Source of the DNA: Xanthobacteraceae bacterium
Lineage (GTDB): Bacteria; Pseudomonadota; Alphaproteobacteria; Rhizobiales; Xanthobacteraceae
Assembly (NCBI GenBank): GCA_019454205.1
Contig: CP075369.1
Span: 248,001 to 312,000 of the forward strand
Reading direction: 5' to 3'
Length of the DNA: 64,000 bases
The notes below the pieces were generated by a model that was given only the letters and a program-made list of their open reading frames with translations, was not told where the DNA came from and searched no databases. Shown here piece by piece: positions 52,213 through 61,049 of the stretch. Positions within the stretch are counted from its first letter, which is position 1; each line of letters opens with the position of its first letter. Position numbers and translations under genes: made by a program.

Positions 52213-52659
52213 TTGGCTGCACCCGATTTCATGGGCATGGCGCTTGCGGAAGCGAAGGCCGCGGCGGAAGCGGGCGAAGTGCCGGTGGGGGCGCTCGTCG
52301 TGCGCGGCGGCGAGGTGCTGGCGCGGGCGAACAACCGCACGCTCCGCGACCGCGACCCCACGGCGCACGCCGAAGTGCTTGCGTTGCGCGCCGCCGCCAG
52401 CGCGCTCGGCAGCGAGCGCCTGATCGGCTGCGATCTCTATGTCACGCTGGAACCATGTACCATGTGCGCGGCGGCGATTTCGTTCGCACGCATCCGGCGG
52501 CTGTATTTCGGCGCAGCCGACCCGAAGGGCGGAGCGGTGGAATCCGGCGTGCGGTTCTTCGATGCGCCGACCTGCCACCACAAGCCGGAAGTCTATGGCG
52601 GCATCGGCGAAAGCGAAGCCACCATGCTCCTGAAAAGTTTTTTCGCGGAACGGCGCTAG
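52213..52659 (+). CDS. tadA: tRNA adenosine(34) deaminase TadA
   Basis: 148 residues. The zinc deaminase core is intact: HAEVLALRAAA (His and Glu) and EPCTMCAAAISFARI (two Cys). It converts A34 to inosine in tRNA-Arg(ACG), which is essential for decoding in most bacteria. It is divergent from the pseudouridine synthase gene and its 3' end overlaps the convergent patatin-like gene by 4 bases. ATG 52213 gives the usual short N-terminus, MAAPDFMGMALAEAKAA. Confidence 0.94.
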   Translation: MAAPDFMGMALAEAKAAAEAGEVPVGALVVRGGEVLARANNRTLRDRDPTAHAEVLALRAAASALGSERLIGCDLYVTLEPCTMCAAAISFARIRRLYFGAADPKGGAVESGVRFFDAPTCHHKPEVYGGIGESEATMLLKSFFAERR

Positions 52660-53522
52660 GCGCCCAGCAGCGCGCCCAGCTTGCGCTTCAGTTCTTCCTT
52701 GATCGGCTCGGATGCCTTCAGGATCGGCAGTGCACGCGGAAAGTCGAGCGCGCTGAACGCGCTCACGTTCGGCCTGATTAAAATGTCCGGCGCCGACGAT
52801 TTCAGTTTCTCCGAAACAATCGCATGGGTCATGATGTGCGATGCCGTGAACAGCGCGTCCATCGCGTCCGGCACGCCGGGCGGCGAGTCGCCGAGTTTCG
52901 TGATGTCGATCGCGATGACGATGTCGGCATCCTTCCGCAACAGGTCGAAGGGCAGCGGGTTCACCGCGCCGCCGTCGATCAGGATACGTCCGCCGAATTC
53001 CACCGGTCGCAGCAAACCCGGTATCGCCATCGAGCCGGCCACTGCGGGACGCAACAGCCCGGAACGATAGATCGCCTCGCTCCGCTCGCGGTAGTCGGTC
53101 GCGACCACGGTGAGGGGGATGCGCAGTTCCTCGAATGTTTTGGGAAGTTGCGGCGGCAGGAATTCTTCGGCGATGCCGAGCGCGGCAAACTGAAAGGGCA
53201 TGCCGCGCAGCGAACGGGTCTCGCGCCAGCGTTCGCGCATGCTCGACCATTGCATCGAAATCAGCCGCCGGGCGAAGTCGCCCTGCTTGCGGAGTGCGTC
53301 GATCGAGAACGCGCGGATTTCCTTGCCGGTCATGCCGGCGGCGTAGCCCGCGCCGACCACTGCGCCCATCGAGCATCCCGCGATGGCGGACGGCACGATG
53401 CCGAGTTCGTCGAACGCTTCCAGCGCGGGAATGTGCGCGAGGCCGCGCGCGCCGCCGGAGCCGAGCGCGATGGCGATGCGCTCCGGCTTCTTCCGGATCA
53501 GCCGTTTGAGAAAATCCAGCAC
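52656..53522 (-). CDS. Patatin-like phospholipase family protein (RssA-like)
   Basis: 288 residues. Catalytic elements are all present: the oxyanion loop GSGGARGLAHI, the nucleophile elbow GCSMGAVVGAGYAAG (Ser), and the catalytic aspartate in ILIDGGAVNPLPF. The N-terminus has a short basic helix MLDFLKRLIRKKPERIAI that may peripherally bind membranes. Bacterial members include RssA and act on lipids in the cytoplasm, but physiological substrates are mostly unknown. It is a single-gene leftward unit between tadA and the phosphotransferase-like gene. Confidence 0.88.
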   Translation of the reverse strand: MLDFLKRLIRKKPERIAIALGSGGARGLAHIPALEAFDELGIVPSAIAGCSMGAVVGAGYAAGMTGKEIRAFSIDALRKQGDFARRLISMQWSSMRERWRETRSLRGMPFQFAALGIAEEFLPPQLPKTFEELRIPLTVVATDYRERSEAIYRSGLLRPAVAGSMAIPGLLRPVEFGGRILIDGGAVNPLPFDLLRKDADIVIAIDITKLGDSPPGVPDAMDALFTASHIMTHAIVSEKLKSSAPDILIRPNVSAFSALDFPRALPILKASEPIKEELKRKLGALLGA

Positions 53523-53543
53523 GCGCGGATTATAGCGCGAAGT

Positions 53544-54629
53544 TTATGCGCCCGCGCGCTCGGCAAAATGCCACGCCGCCATTGCCAGCGGCTGCACTTG
53601 CCGCGACATCGCCGAGGCGTTGGCATTCGCCGCCGTGCCGTCGCGCACGCGGCCGAGGATGCCCTGCAAAATCCCGGCGATGCGAAAGAAATTGTAGGCC
53701 ATGTAGACGTCGATATCGCGCCCGCGCGGATCGAACCCGGTGCGCTTGGCGTAGAGCGCGGCGTAATCCTCCGCGCTGGGGATGCCGAGCGCCTTCAGGT
53801 CGCGGCCTTTCAGCGAGCCGGTGCCGGTGCCCGTTTTCGCATCCGGCATGTGCCAGCCCATCATGTGATAGGTAAAATCCGCGAGCGGATCGCCGAGCGT
53901 GGAAAGCTCCCAGTCGATCACCGCGAGCACTTCGTTCTTCGACGGATGGATGATCATGTTGTCGAGGCGATAGTCGCCGTGCACGACACGCACCGCCTGC
54001 TGCTTCGGCAGATGCTCCGGCAGCCAGCGCATCAGCTTGTCCATCTCCGGAATGTCGTCGGTCTTCGACGCTTCGTATTGTTTCGACCAGCGCGCGACCT
54101 GGCGCGCGACATAGTCTTCGCCCTTGCCGTAATCCGCGAGGCCGATTTTCTCCGGCTCCAGCGTGTGCAGTTGCGCGATGGTCGCGTTCTGCGCGTCCCA
54201 GATCGCTGCGCGCTCCGCCGGATTCGAATCCGGCATGTGCAGTTCCCAGAAGATGCGGCCCTGCTCGAACGACATCACATAGAAGGCAGTGCCGGTGACG
54301 CTCTCGTCCTCGCAGTAGAGCAGCGCTTGTGGCACCGGAAACTTCTGCGCGCCGAGCGCGGCCATCACCTTGTATTCGCGGTCGACGGCGTGCGCCGAAG
54401 GCAGCAGCTTTCCCGGCGGCTTTCGGCGCAGCACATATTTACGCGACGGCGTTTCCAGCATGTAGGTCGGGTTCGATTGCCCACCCTTGAACTGCTTCAC
54501 GCTGAGCGGACCGGCGAAGCCAGGAATATGCTTCGTCAGATATTCTTCGAGACGGCTCGCATCAAAAGCGAGCGCTTGCGCAACTTCCTTCGTGCCCGAA
54601 AAGGCTTCCTGACGATCGAACCCGGTCAT
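53544..54629 (-). CDS. Aminoglycoside-phosphotransferase-fold (APH) family protein, ACAD10/11 N-terminal-like
   Basis: 361 residues. The kinase-like catalytic loop is VVHGDYRLDNMIIHP and the metal-binding loop is AVIDWELSTLGDPLADFTYHMMGW. The N-terminal lobe has QFKGGQSNPTYML and KYVLRRKPPGKLLPSAHAVDREY. Members of this subgroup resemble the N-terminal domain of mammalian ACAD10/ACAD11 and in bacteria often lie with acyl-CoA dehydrogenases. They are proposed to phosphorylate hydroxyacyl-CoA intermediates. It is leftward, 102 bases after the dehalogenase-like gene. It is unlikely to be a drug-resistance enzyme. Confidence 0.83.
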   Translation of the reverse strand: MTGFDRQEAFSGTKEVAQALAFDASRLEEYLTKHIPGFAGPLSVKQFKGGQSNPTYMLETPSRKYVLRRKPPGKLLPSAHAVDREYKVMAALGAQKFPVPQALLYCEDESVTGTAFYVMSFEQGRIFWELHMPDSNPAERAAIWDAQNATIAQLHTLEPEKIGLADYGKGEDYVARQVARWSKQYEASKTDDIPEMDKLMRWLPEHLPKQQAVRVVHGDYRLDNMIIHPSKNEVLAVIDWELSTLGDPLADFTYHMMGWHMPDAKTGTGTGSLKGRDLKALGIPSAEDYAALYAKRTGFDPRGRDIDVYMAYNFFRIAGILQGILGRVRDGTAANANASAMSRQVQPLAMAAWHFAERAGA

Positions 54630-54683
54630 TTCCTGTCCTGATTTTCTTTTGGCTTGGGCACGTTATAGCCGCGCTCAACCCCA

Positions 54684-54722
54684 TCGTCATCCCGGACGCA
54701 GCAAGGCCGCGAGGCGGGATAA
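54684..54722. repeat. Possible degenerate REP-like palindromic element
   Basis: CATCCCGGACGCAGCAAGGC...GCGGGAT has an outer ATCCCG/CGGGAT dyad and the look of rhizobial intergenic palindromic repeats. It lies in the short gap between two leftward genes. No second copy is seen in the window, so the call is tentative. Confidence 0.25.
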
Positions 54723-54730
54723 CTGCTCTC

Positions 54731-55633
54731 TCAAGTCCGCGTAAAAAACTCCAGCAGCGCTTCCGCGGTTTCTTCCGGCTTTTCCTCTGGCAGGAAATGT
54801 CCGCAGTCGATGGCGCGGCCTTCGACCTTGGTGCACCACGCTTTCCAAATCGCGAGTGGGTCGCCGCCCGAATTCGGAATACCGCGCGCGCCCCACAACG
54901 CCAGCGTCGGGCAGGTGATCTTGTTGCCCTCGTTGAAGTCCGCTTCGTCGAAATGCACGTCGGTCGATTGCCCGGCGCGATAATCCTCGCAGCAGGCGTG
55001 GATGCGCGCGGGATCCGCGAAGAAGGCGCGGTAATGATCGAGCGCACGCGGATCGAATTTCTTCAGCCCGTCCGGCGACCAGCTTCCCAGCGTCCATTCG
55101 AGATAATCGATCGGCGCTTTCGAGATCAGCATTTCGGGCAGCGGCGCACGTTGCGCGAGAAACGGCCAGTGATACACCACCATCGAGCGTAGCGCGTTCA
55201 TGCCGCGCCACATGTCGAGGGTCGGGATGATGTCGAGGACGGAGAGCTTCGACACGCGTCCCGGATGGTCGAGCGCCATGCGGTAGCCGACACGCCCGCC
55301 GCGATCATGCCCGATCACGCCGAACTGGATATGGCCGAGTTTCTCCATCAGCTCGATCAGCGCATGCGCCATTGCGCGCTTGGTATAGGGCGCGTGGGTG
55401 TCGTCTTCCTTAGGAATGTCGCTCCAGCCATAACCGGGAAGGTCGGGCAGGATCAGCGTGAACTTCTTCGCGAGCGCAGGCGCGATGCGGTGGTACTCGA
55501 CATGCGTCTGCGGAAAACCGTGGATGACCAGAAGCGGCGGACCGCTGCCGCCGGAACGGGCGAACAGTCTTCCCGCCGAAGTGTCGATCCAGTGCGATTG
55601 AAAACCGGGAAACAGATCGGCGAGATCGGCCAT
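54731..55633 (-). CDS. Alpha/beta hydrolase, fluoroacetate/haloacetate dehalogenase-like
   Basis: 300 residues from ATG 55633, which overlaps the upstream purD stop by one base pair set (ATGA). The start MADLADLFPGF matches Rhodopseudomonas RPA1163 (fluoroacetate dehalogenase) as I remember it. Aligned by eye, the nucleophile Asp110 and carboxylate-binding Arg111 and Arg114 (GHDRGGRVGYRM), the triad acid Asp134, and the fluoride pocket His155-Trp156 (YHW) and Tyr218 (EDYRAG) are all present, as is His279 (CGHFLPEE). It would hydrolyse a short 2-haloacid to the hydroxyacid. Epoxide hydrolases share the fold but have a Tyr/Tyr cap pair instead. Confidence 0.83.
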   Translation of the reverse strand: MADLADLFPGFQSHWIDTSAGRLFARSGGSGPPLLVIHGFPQTHVEYHRIAPALAKKFTLILPDLPGYGWSDIPKEDDTHAPYTKRAMAHALIELMEKLGHIQFGVIGHDRGGRVGYRMALDHPGRVSKLSVLDIIPTLDMWRGMNALRSMVVYHWPFLAQRAPLPEMLISKAPIDYLEWTLGSWSPDGLKKFDPRALDHYRAFFADPARIHACCEDYRAGQSTDVHFDEADFNEGNKITCPTLALWGARGIPNSGGDPLAIWKAWCTKVEGRAIDCGHFLPEEKPEETAEALLEFFTRT

Positions 55634-56901
55634 CACGCATTCTCCCGTGCAAGCGCGCGCCACGCGATGTCGCGGCGGCAGAAACCTTCCGGCCAGTCGA
55701 TCAGCGAGATCGCGCGGTACGCACGCTCGCGCGCTTCCGCGACCGTCTTGCCAAGCGCGGTGACGTTCAGCACGCGCCCGCCGCTGGCGACGAGCTTGCT
55801 GTCCTGCAGCTTCGTCCCGGCGTGGAACACGGTGACGCCTTCCACCTCGTTTGCCTTCTCGATGCCGCGTATTTCCGAACCGCTCTGATACTTGCCCGGA
55901 TAGCCCTTGTTCGCGAGCACGACCGTAATCGCCGCTTCGTCGCGCCAGCGCACGGAAGATTTATCGAGTTCGCCGTTCGCAGTGGCGAGCATCAGCGTCA
56001 GCAGGTCGTCCTTCATGCGCGGCATCAGCACCTGACATTCGGGATCGCCGAAGCGCACGTTGTATTCGATCAGCTTCGGGCCGTCCTTCCCGATCATCAG
56101 TCCGGCATAGAGCACGCCGCAATAGGGCGTGCCCGCTTTCGCCAGCGCGCGCGCGGTCGGCTTCACGATTTCTTCGAGCGTGATGCGCTCGATTTCTTTT
56201 GTGAATACGGGTGCGGGCGAATAGGCGCCCATGCCGCCGGTGTTCGGGCCTTCGTCGTTGTCGAACACGCGCTTGTGGTCCTGCGCGGAAGCGAGCGGCA
56301 ACACCTGCTCGCCGTGGATCAGGCAGAAGAAGCTCGCTTCCTCGCCTTCAAGGAATTCCTCGATCACGACCGGCGCGCCGTTGCCCATCTCGAACACGGT
56401 ATCGACCGCGGCCAGCGCTTCCGCTTCCGTCATCGCGACGATCACGCCCTTGCCCGCGTGCAGGCCGTCGGCTTTCAGCACGATGGGCGCGCCGTTCTTT
56501 TGAATGTAGGCGCGCGCTTCCTCGCGCGTCTTCGCTTCGAGGTAATGCGCGGTCGGAATATCGTTCTCCGCGCACAGCCGCTTGGTGAAGGACTTCGAGC
56601 CTTCCAGCGTCGCGGGAATTTTCTGCGGGCCGAATACCTTGATGTTCGCGGCCAGCAGGTCGTCGGCGAGGCCCGCGGTCAGCGGCGCTTCCGGCCCGAT
56701 CACGACGAGACCGATCTTCTTCTCCTGACAGAAGCGGATCACCGCTGCGTGGTCCTCGACCTTCAGCGCGACGATCTCGGCTTCCTGCGCAATCCCCGGA
56801 TTGCCCGGCGCGGCATAGAGCTTCGTCAAGAGCGGGCTGGCGACGAGCTTCCACGCCAGCGCATGTTCGCGGCCACCGGAACCGATCAACAGGACATTCA
56901 T
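55633..56901 (-). CDS. purD: Phosphoribosylamine-glycine ligase PurD (GAR synthetase)
   Basis: 422 residues. MNVLLIGSGGREHALAWKLVASPLLTKLYAAPGNPGIAQEA is the PurD N-terminus. ATP-grasp features include KADGLHAGKGVIVAM, EEFLEGEEASFFCLIHGE, ARALAKAGTPYCGVLYAGLMI and YNVRFGDPECQVLMPRM. It joins 5-phosphoribosylamine and glycine in the second step of purine synthesis. It is divergent from xseA (67-base gap) and its stop overlaps the start of the downstream hydrolase gene. Confidence 0.96.
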   Translation of the reverse strand: MNVLLIGSGGREHALAWKLVASPLLTKLYAAPGNPGIAQEAEIVALKVEDHAAVIRFCQEKKIGLVVIGPEAPLTAGLADDLLAANIKVFGPQKIPATLEGSKSFTKRLCAENDIPTAHYLEAKTREEARAYIQKNGAPIVLKADGLHAGKGVIVAMTEAEALAAVDTVFEMGNGAPVVIEEFLEGEEASFFCLIHGEQVLPLASAQDHKRVFDNDEGPNTGGMGAYSPAPVFTKEIERITLEEIVKPTARALAKAGTPYCGVLYAGLMIGKDGPKLIEYNVRFGDPECQVLMPRMKDDLLTLMLATANGELDKSSVRWRDEAAITVVLANKGYPGKYQSGSEIRGIEKANEVEGVTVFHAGTKLQDSKLVASGGRVLNVTALGKTVAEARERAYRAISLIDWPEGFCRRDIAWRALARENA

Positions 56902-56968
56902 GCGCGTACGGACACTTCCCTAGAGGCGGCTTGATGTATCATGGGCCTGCCGCCATTTAGAGTCGCGA

Positions 56969-58396
56969 ATGCCAGCATCCACAGCACCCACGAATCTGCC
57001 TGAAATCGGCGTTTCCGAACTCTCCGTGGCGCTCAAGCGCGCGGTCGAGGAGGCGTTCCCCTATGTGCGCCTGCGCGGCGAAGTCTCCGGCTATCGCGGA
57101 CCCCATTCCTCCGGCCATGTCTATTTCAGCCTCAAGGATGCGAGTGCGAAGATCGACGCCATCATCTGGAAGGGCGCGTTCGCGAAAATGCGCTTCAAGC
57201 CGGAAGAAGGCATGGAGGTGATCGCGACCGGCAAGGTCACGACCTATCCGGGCAAGTCCAGCTACCAGATCGTGATCGACGCGCTGGAGCCGGCCGGCGC
57301 GGGCGCGCTGATGGCGTTGCTTGAGGAGCGCCGGAAGAAACTCGCGGCCGAAGGTCTGTTCGACGAGGCGCGCAAGAAACCGCTGCCGTATCTGCCGCGC
57401 GTGATCGGCGTCATCACCTCGCCAACCGGCGCGGTGATCCGCGACATTCTCCATCGCCTGAACGATCGCTTCCCGCGTCATGTGCTGGTCTGGCCCGTGC
57501 GCGTGCAGGGCGAGACCTGCGGACCGGAAGTCGCGGCTGCCATCGAAGGCTTCAACGCGATGGAAGAAGGCGGCGCGCTGCCGCGCCCGGATATTCTCAT
57601 CGTCGCGCGTGGCGGCGGTTCGCTCGAAGATCTCTGGGGCTTCAACGACGAAGCGCTGGTGCGCGCGGCGGCTGCGAGCGAAATCCCGTTGATCTCCGCG
57701 GTGGGCCACGAAACCGATTTCACGCTGATCGATTTTGCCGCCGACCGGCGCGCGCCGACGCCGACCGCTGCCGCCGAAATGGCGGTGCCCGTACGCGGCG
57801 AACTGCTCGCGCTCGCGCGCGATCGCGGCGCACGGCTGGTCTCGTCCTGGGCGCGCATGGCCGAGCGCCTGAAATCAGAATTGCGCGGCCTCGCGCGCGG
57901 CATCCCGCCGCTCGACGCCTTGCTGGCGCTTCCGCGCCAGCGGCTGGACGGCGCGGGCGAACGCCTGCCGCGCGCATTGCGCGCCAACGCCCATGCGTTT
58001 CGCGTGAAACTCTCGCGCCTCGAAGCGCGGCATACGCCGAATGCGCTGCGTTCGCGCATCGAACTCTATCGCGAACGCAGCGTCGGCCTGCAAGCGCGCG
58101 CCGCGCGCGCGAGCGGCAATGCGCTCCGCAATGCAAGCGTGCGCTTGCAGGGTCTGGCGCAGCTTTTGAAATCTTACAGTCATCGCGGCGTGCTGGAGCG
58201 CGGCTTCGCGCTGGTGCGCGGCGCAGACGGGCATCCGGTGCGTTCGGTTACGAAGGCTCCGAAAGGCACGGCGCTCACCGTCGAGGTGGCCGATGGCAGC
58301 TTCGGCGCGGTTTCGACTGGCAGCGAGCCGGGCAGCCGCGAGGCCGCCGGGCCGCAGCCCGCGAAAGCCTCGAAACAGGGCAATCTGTTCGGCTGA
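56969..58396 (+). CDS. xseA: Exodeoxyribonuclease VII large subunit XseA
   Basis: 475 residues. The N-terminal OB fold has LRGEVSGYRGPHSSGHVYFSLKDASAKIDAIIWKGAF. The catalytic domain has VIGVITSPTGAVIRDILHRLNDRFP and ILIVARGGGSLEDLWGFNDEALVRA, with GHETDFTLIDFAADRRAPTPTAAAEM, all standard for XseA. A long helical segment follows. With XseB it degrades single-stranded DNA during repair. xseB is not in the window. The gene is divergent from purD. Confidence 0.95.
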   Translation: MPASTAPTNLPEIGVSELSVALKRAVEEAFPYVRLRGEVSGYRGPHSSGHVYFSLKDASAKIDAIIWKGAFAKMRFKPEEGMEVIATGKVTTYPGKSSYQIVIDALEPAGAGALMALLEERRKKLAAEGLFDEARKKPLPYLPRVIGVITSPTGAVIRDILHRLNDRFPRHVLVWPVRVQGETCGPEVAAAIEGFNAMEEGGALPRPDILIVARGGGSLEDLWGFNDEALVRAAAASEIPLISAVGHETDFTLIDFAADRRAPTPTAAAEMAVPVRGELLALARDRGARLVSSWARMAERLKSELRGLARGIPPLDALLALPRQRLDGAGERLPRALRANAHAFRVKLSRLEARHTPNALRSRIELYRERSVGLQARAARASGNALRNASVRLQGLAQLLKSYSHRGVLERGFALVRGADGHPVRSVTKAPKGTALTVEVADGSFGAVSTGSEPGSREAAGPQPAKASKQGNLFG

Positions 58397-58507
58397 GTGC
58401 ATTTCCTTGCCGTAAACGATTGCGTGAGGTTGCGAATTTATGTTTTGCGCTCCCGCGTAAATCGCTCCATATATGGATTACTCCAAACGCGAACCCGCAC
58501 ATTCGAG

Positions 58508-58738
58508 ATGAACCGTTTCGAACGCACCCCTTTGGCCGCCGGCGAAGCCGAGCTGCGCTATCTGGACGGCGACTACCGCATCGTCCGGCCGGGAAGCTAT
58601 GTGCGCTGCGCGGTGACCGGCGTGCCGATTCCGCTCGACGAACTGAAATACTGGAGCGTGGATTTGCAGGAAGCCTATGCCACGCCGGAAGCAGTGATGG
58701 CGCGCCTGCACGGCAAGACGCCGTTGGCGCCGCGCTAG
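58508..58738 (+). CDS. DUF2093 family protein
   Basis: 76 residues from ATG 58508 (MNRFERTPLAAGEAELRYLDGDYRIVRPGSYVRCAVTGVPIPL), the standard start. An upstream in-frame extension from 58397 has no family similarity. The middle GSYVRCAVTGVPIPLDELKYWSV carries one cysteine and looks like a small beta-rich domain. The family is alphaproteobacterial and commonly adjoins lpxK/xseA. Function is unknown. It overlaps the end of lpxK by 4 bases. Confidence 0.88.
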   Translation: MNRFERTPLAAGEAELRYLDGDYRIVRPGSYVRCAVTGVPIPLDELKYWSVDLQEAYATPEAVMARLHGKTPLAPR

Positions 58739-59757
58739 CGTTTTCGCGCCAGCGCTTCGTCGATAAATCCGCCGATCTCTGCCGTATCATCAAACGCGAG
58801 CGCGACGGGAAGCGTTTTCGATTTCTCTCTTAATTCGCGAAGCGCCGGGTCGCCTCCCATCCGCGCGAAATCTTTTTCCGTCGTGACCAGCGTCAGGCCG
58901 CCGCGTTCCGCCGCCGCGATCAACGCGGCCGCATCCGCGGCGCTGAAGCGGTGATGATCCGGAAACGCGCGGCGTTCCGCGACGCGAAGATCGTTCCGCT
59001 CCAGCGTGGCGAAGAATTTTTCCGGGAAACCAATCCCCGCAAATGCGAGCAGCGGCTTGCCGCGCAGCGCTGCGACCGCCGCCTCGCCCGGTGCGATGAC
59101 GGCGGACAGGACCGCGAGATTGGCAAGGATCGCGGCGGACAAGGCGCGTTGTCCGCCCGTTCCCGCGCCTGCGGCCACCATCACGTGCGCCTGCGCGAGC
59201 TGGATCGGAAGCGGCGCGCGCAGTGGGCCAGCAGGGAAAACTTTTTCGTTTCCGATGCCGCGCTCGCCGTCCACGACGAGGATGGAAAGGTCTTTCTCCA
59301 GCGAAGGGTTCTGAAATCCGTCGTCCATCACCAGTACGTCCGCGCCGAGACTTTCCGCGAGCTTCGCGGAAGCCGCGCGGTCCGCGCCGATGATTGTCGG
59401 CGCTGTCGCGGCGAGGAGAAGCGCCTCGTCTCCGGTATCGCCTGCGGTATGTTTTTCCGGATCGACGCGCAGCGGCCCGGCAGCATTGCCGCCATAGCCG
59501 CGCGAAATGAAGAACGGCTTGCGCCCGCGTTCCTGTAGAAGTTTCGCGACCGCGATGGCTGCCGGAGTCTTCCCCGCGCCGCCGAGCGTCGGATTGCCGA
59601 TGCAAATGACCGGAATATTCGCGCGATAGCCGGGGCGCTTCATGCGCTGCGCAGCGAAACCGCCGTAGACCGCACCAAGCGGCGCCAGCAACGTGGCCGC
59701 CAGTCCCGGCTTTTTCCACCAGAACGCAGGCGCACGCAGCGAGATCAATCCGGGCAT
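58735..59757 (-). CDS. lpxK: Tetraacyldisaccharide 4'-kinase LpxK
   Basis: 340 residues. The Walker A P-loop is CIGNPTLGGAGKTP, followed by KPFFISRGYGGNAAGPLRVD and MDDGFQNPSLEKDLSILVVD. LpxK phosphorylates the 4' position of the lipid A precursor at the cytoplasmic face of the inner membrane. The N-terminal helix may anchor it (LAATLLAPLGAVYGGFAAQ). The start shares one base with the waaA stop, so Kdo transfer and lipid A phosphorylation are cotranscribed. Confidence 0.95.
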   Translation of the reverse strand: MPGLISLRAPAFWWKKPGLAATLLAPLGAVYGGFAAQRMKRPGYRANIPVICIGNPTLGGAGKTPAAIAVAKLLQERGRKPFFISRGYGGNAAGPLRVDPEKHTAGDTGDEALLLAATAPTIIGADRAASAKLAESLGADVLVMDDGFQNPSLEKDLSILVVDGERGIGNEKVFPAGPLRAPLPIQLAQAHVMVAAGAGTGGQRALSAAILANLAVLSAVIAPGEAAVAALRGKPLLAFAGIGFPEKFFATLERNDLRVAERRAFPDHHRFSAADAAALIAAAERGGLTLVTTEKDFARMGGDPALRELREKSKTLPVALAFDDTAEIGGFIDEALARKR

Positions 59758-61049
59758 CAGTGAAAGCGCAGTTGGACCAGATAGGGTTCGATGGCTTTTG
59801 CCGTGCGCGTCAGCGCGCCGCTCAACGGGACTACCGTGGCATGCGCGGCTTTCGCCATCGCGCGCACCAGTCCCGGATCGTCGAGCAGGCGCAGCAGGCT
59901 GCGCGCGAGCGAGTCGGCGTTCGTCACCGTAGCCGCCGCGCGCTGTTTGTTCAGTTCGGAATAGATCGTCGCGAAGCTATGCACATGCGGGCCATGCAGG
60001 ATCGCGTTGTCGAGTTTCGCGGGTTCGATCGGGTTCTGGCCGCCGTGCTTGATGAGCGAACCGCCCATGAACACGATCGGCGATAGCCGATAAAACAATC
60101 CCAGTTCGCCGATGGTGTCGGCGACATAGATATGCGTGCCGAGATCGGGCAGGTGATGGCGCGAGCGCATCGCGGGCGCCAGCCGGGCGTCCTGGACCAG
60201 CCGCGCGATTTCGCCGCCGCGTTCCGGGTGCCGCGGCACGATGATGGTGAGGAGGCCCGGCACCTTCTCCATTACCTCGATATGCGCATCGATGATCGCT
60301 TCGTCCTCGCCGCGATGCGTGCTCGCCGCGAGGAAAACCGGGCGGCCGTGAATCGTGCGCTGCATTTCCTGCATCGCGAAAGCGTCGACGGGCGGCGGCG
60401 AAACGTCGAACTTGAGGTTACCGGTGGAAATCACGCGCGGCGCGCCGAGCGTTTCCAGCCGGTCCGCGATCTCGTTGTCCTGTGCGAGCACGAGATCGAA
60501 ATTGGAAAGCAGCGCGCGCGCGGATTTCTTCGCCCGCTTCCAGCGCTTGAATGAGCGCTCCGACATGCGGCCATTGAGCAGCACCAGCGGAATGTTGCGC
60601 TGATGCGTTTCGAGCAGGAGGTTCGGCCAGAACTCCGACTCTGCGATCAACGCCAGTCCCGGCTGCCAGTGATCGAGGAAACTCTGCACGAAGGCCGGCG
60701 AGTCGAGCGGGATATATTGATGAATGGTGCCGGCCGGCATCCTTTGTGCTGCGGTCTGCGCCGCCGTTACCGTGCCGGAGGTGACGAGTGCCGCGAAGCC
60801 CTGTGCGCGGATATGTTCGACCACGGGCTGGATCGAGAGAATTTCACCGACACTCGCGCCGTGAAACCAAACCAGCGCGCCGGGCGGGCGTTCGACGGTG
60901 GCAACCCCGCGCCGCTCCATGACGCGCGCCGGGTCTTCCTTGCCGCGCTTGAGCCGCCAGTTCAGCACCGTACCCGCGAATGGTGCGAACCAGCGCGAAA
61001 GCCGCCGGTATGCGCGCAACGGCAGGGGCAGTTTGATTCTAGGCGCCAT
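59757..61049 (-). CDS. waaA: Kdo transferase WaaA (3-deoxy-D-manno-octulosonic acid transferase)
   Basis: 430 residues, GT30 family. Typical elements are WFHGASVGEILSIQPVVEHI, YIPLDSPAFVQSFLDHWQPGLALIAESEFWPNLL, PLVLLNGRMSERSFKRW, and FLAASTHRGEDEAIIDAH, with FMGGSLIKHGGQNPIEPA near the C-terminus. It adds Kdo to lipid IVA. The N-terminus overlaps the acyltransferase-like gene by 11 bases, and its stop overlaps lpxK. Confidence 0.95.
   Translation of the reverse strand: MAPRIKLPLPLRAYRRLSRWFAPFAGTVLNWRLKRGKEDPARVMERRGVATVERPPGALVWFHGASVGEILSIQPVVEHIRAQGFAALVTSGTVTAAQTAAQRMPAGTIHQYIPLDSPAFVQSFLDHWQPGLALIAESEFWPNLLLETHQRNIPLVLLNGRMSERSFKRWKRAKKSARALLSNFDLVLAQDNEIADRLETLGAPRVISTGNLKFDVSPPPVDAFAMQEMQRTIHGRPVFLAASTHRGEDEAIIDAHIEVMEKVPGLLTIIVPRHPERGGEIARLVQDARLAPAMRSRHHLPDLGTHIYVADTIGELGLFYRLSPIVFMGGSLIKHGGQNPIEPAKLDNAILHGPHVHSFATIYSELNKQRAAATVTNADSLARSLLRLLDDPGLVRAMAKAAHATVVPLSGALTRTAKAIEPYLVQLRFH

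Noticed and set aside
53544..54629. APH-fold protein as an antibiotic resistance gene
   Set aside because: The catalytic-loop context and N-terminal lobe resemble the ACAD10/11-associated group, and the locus is housekeeping and catabolic with no mobile-element signs.
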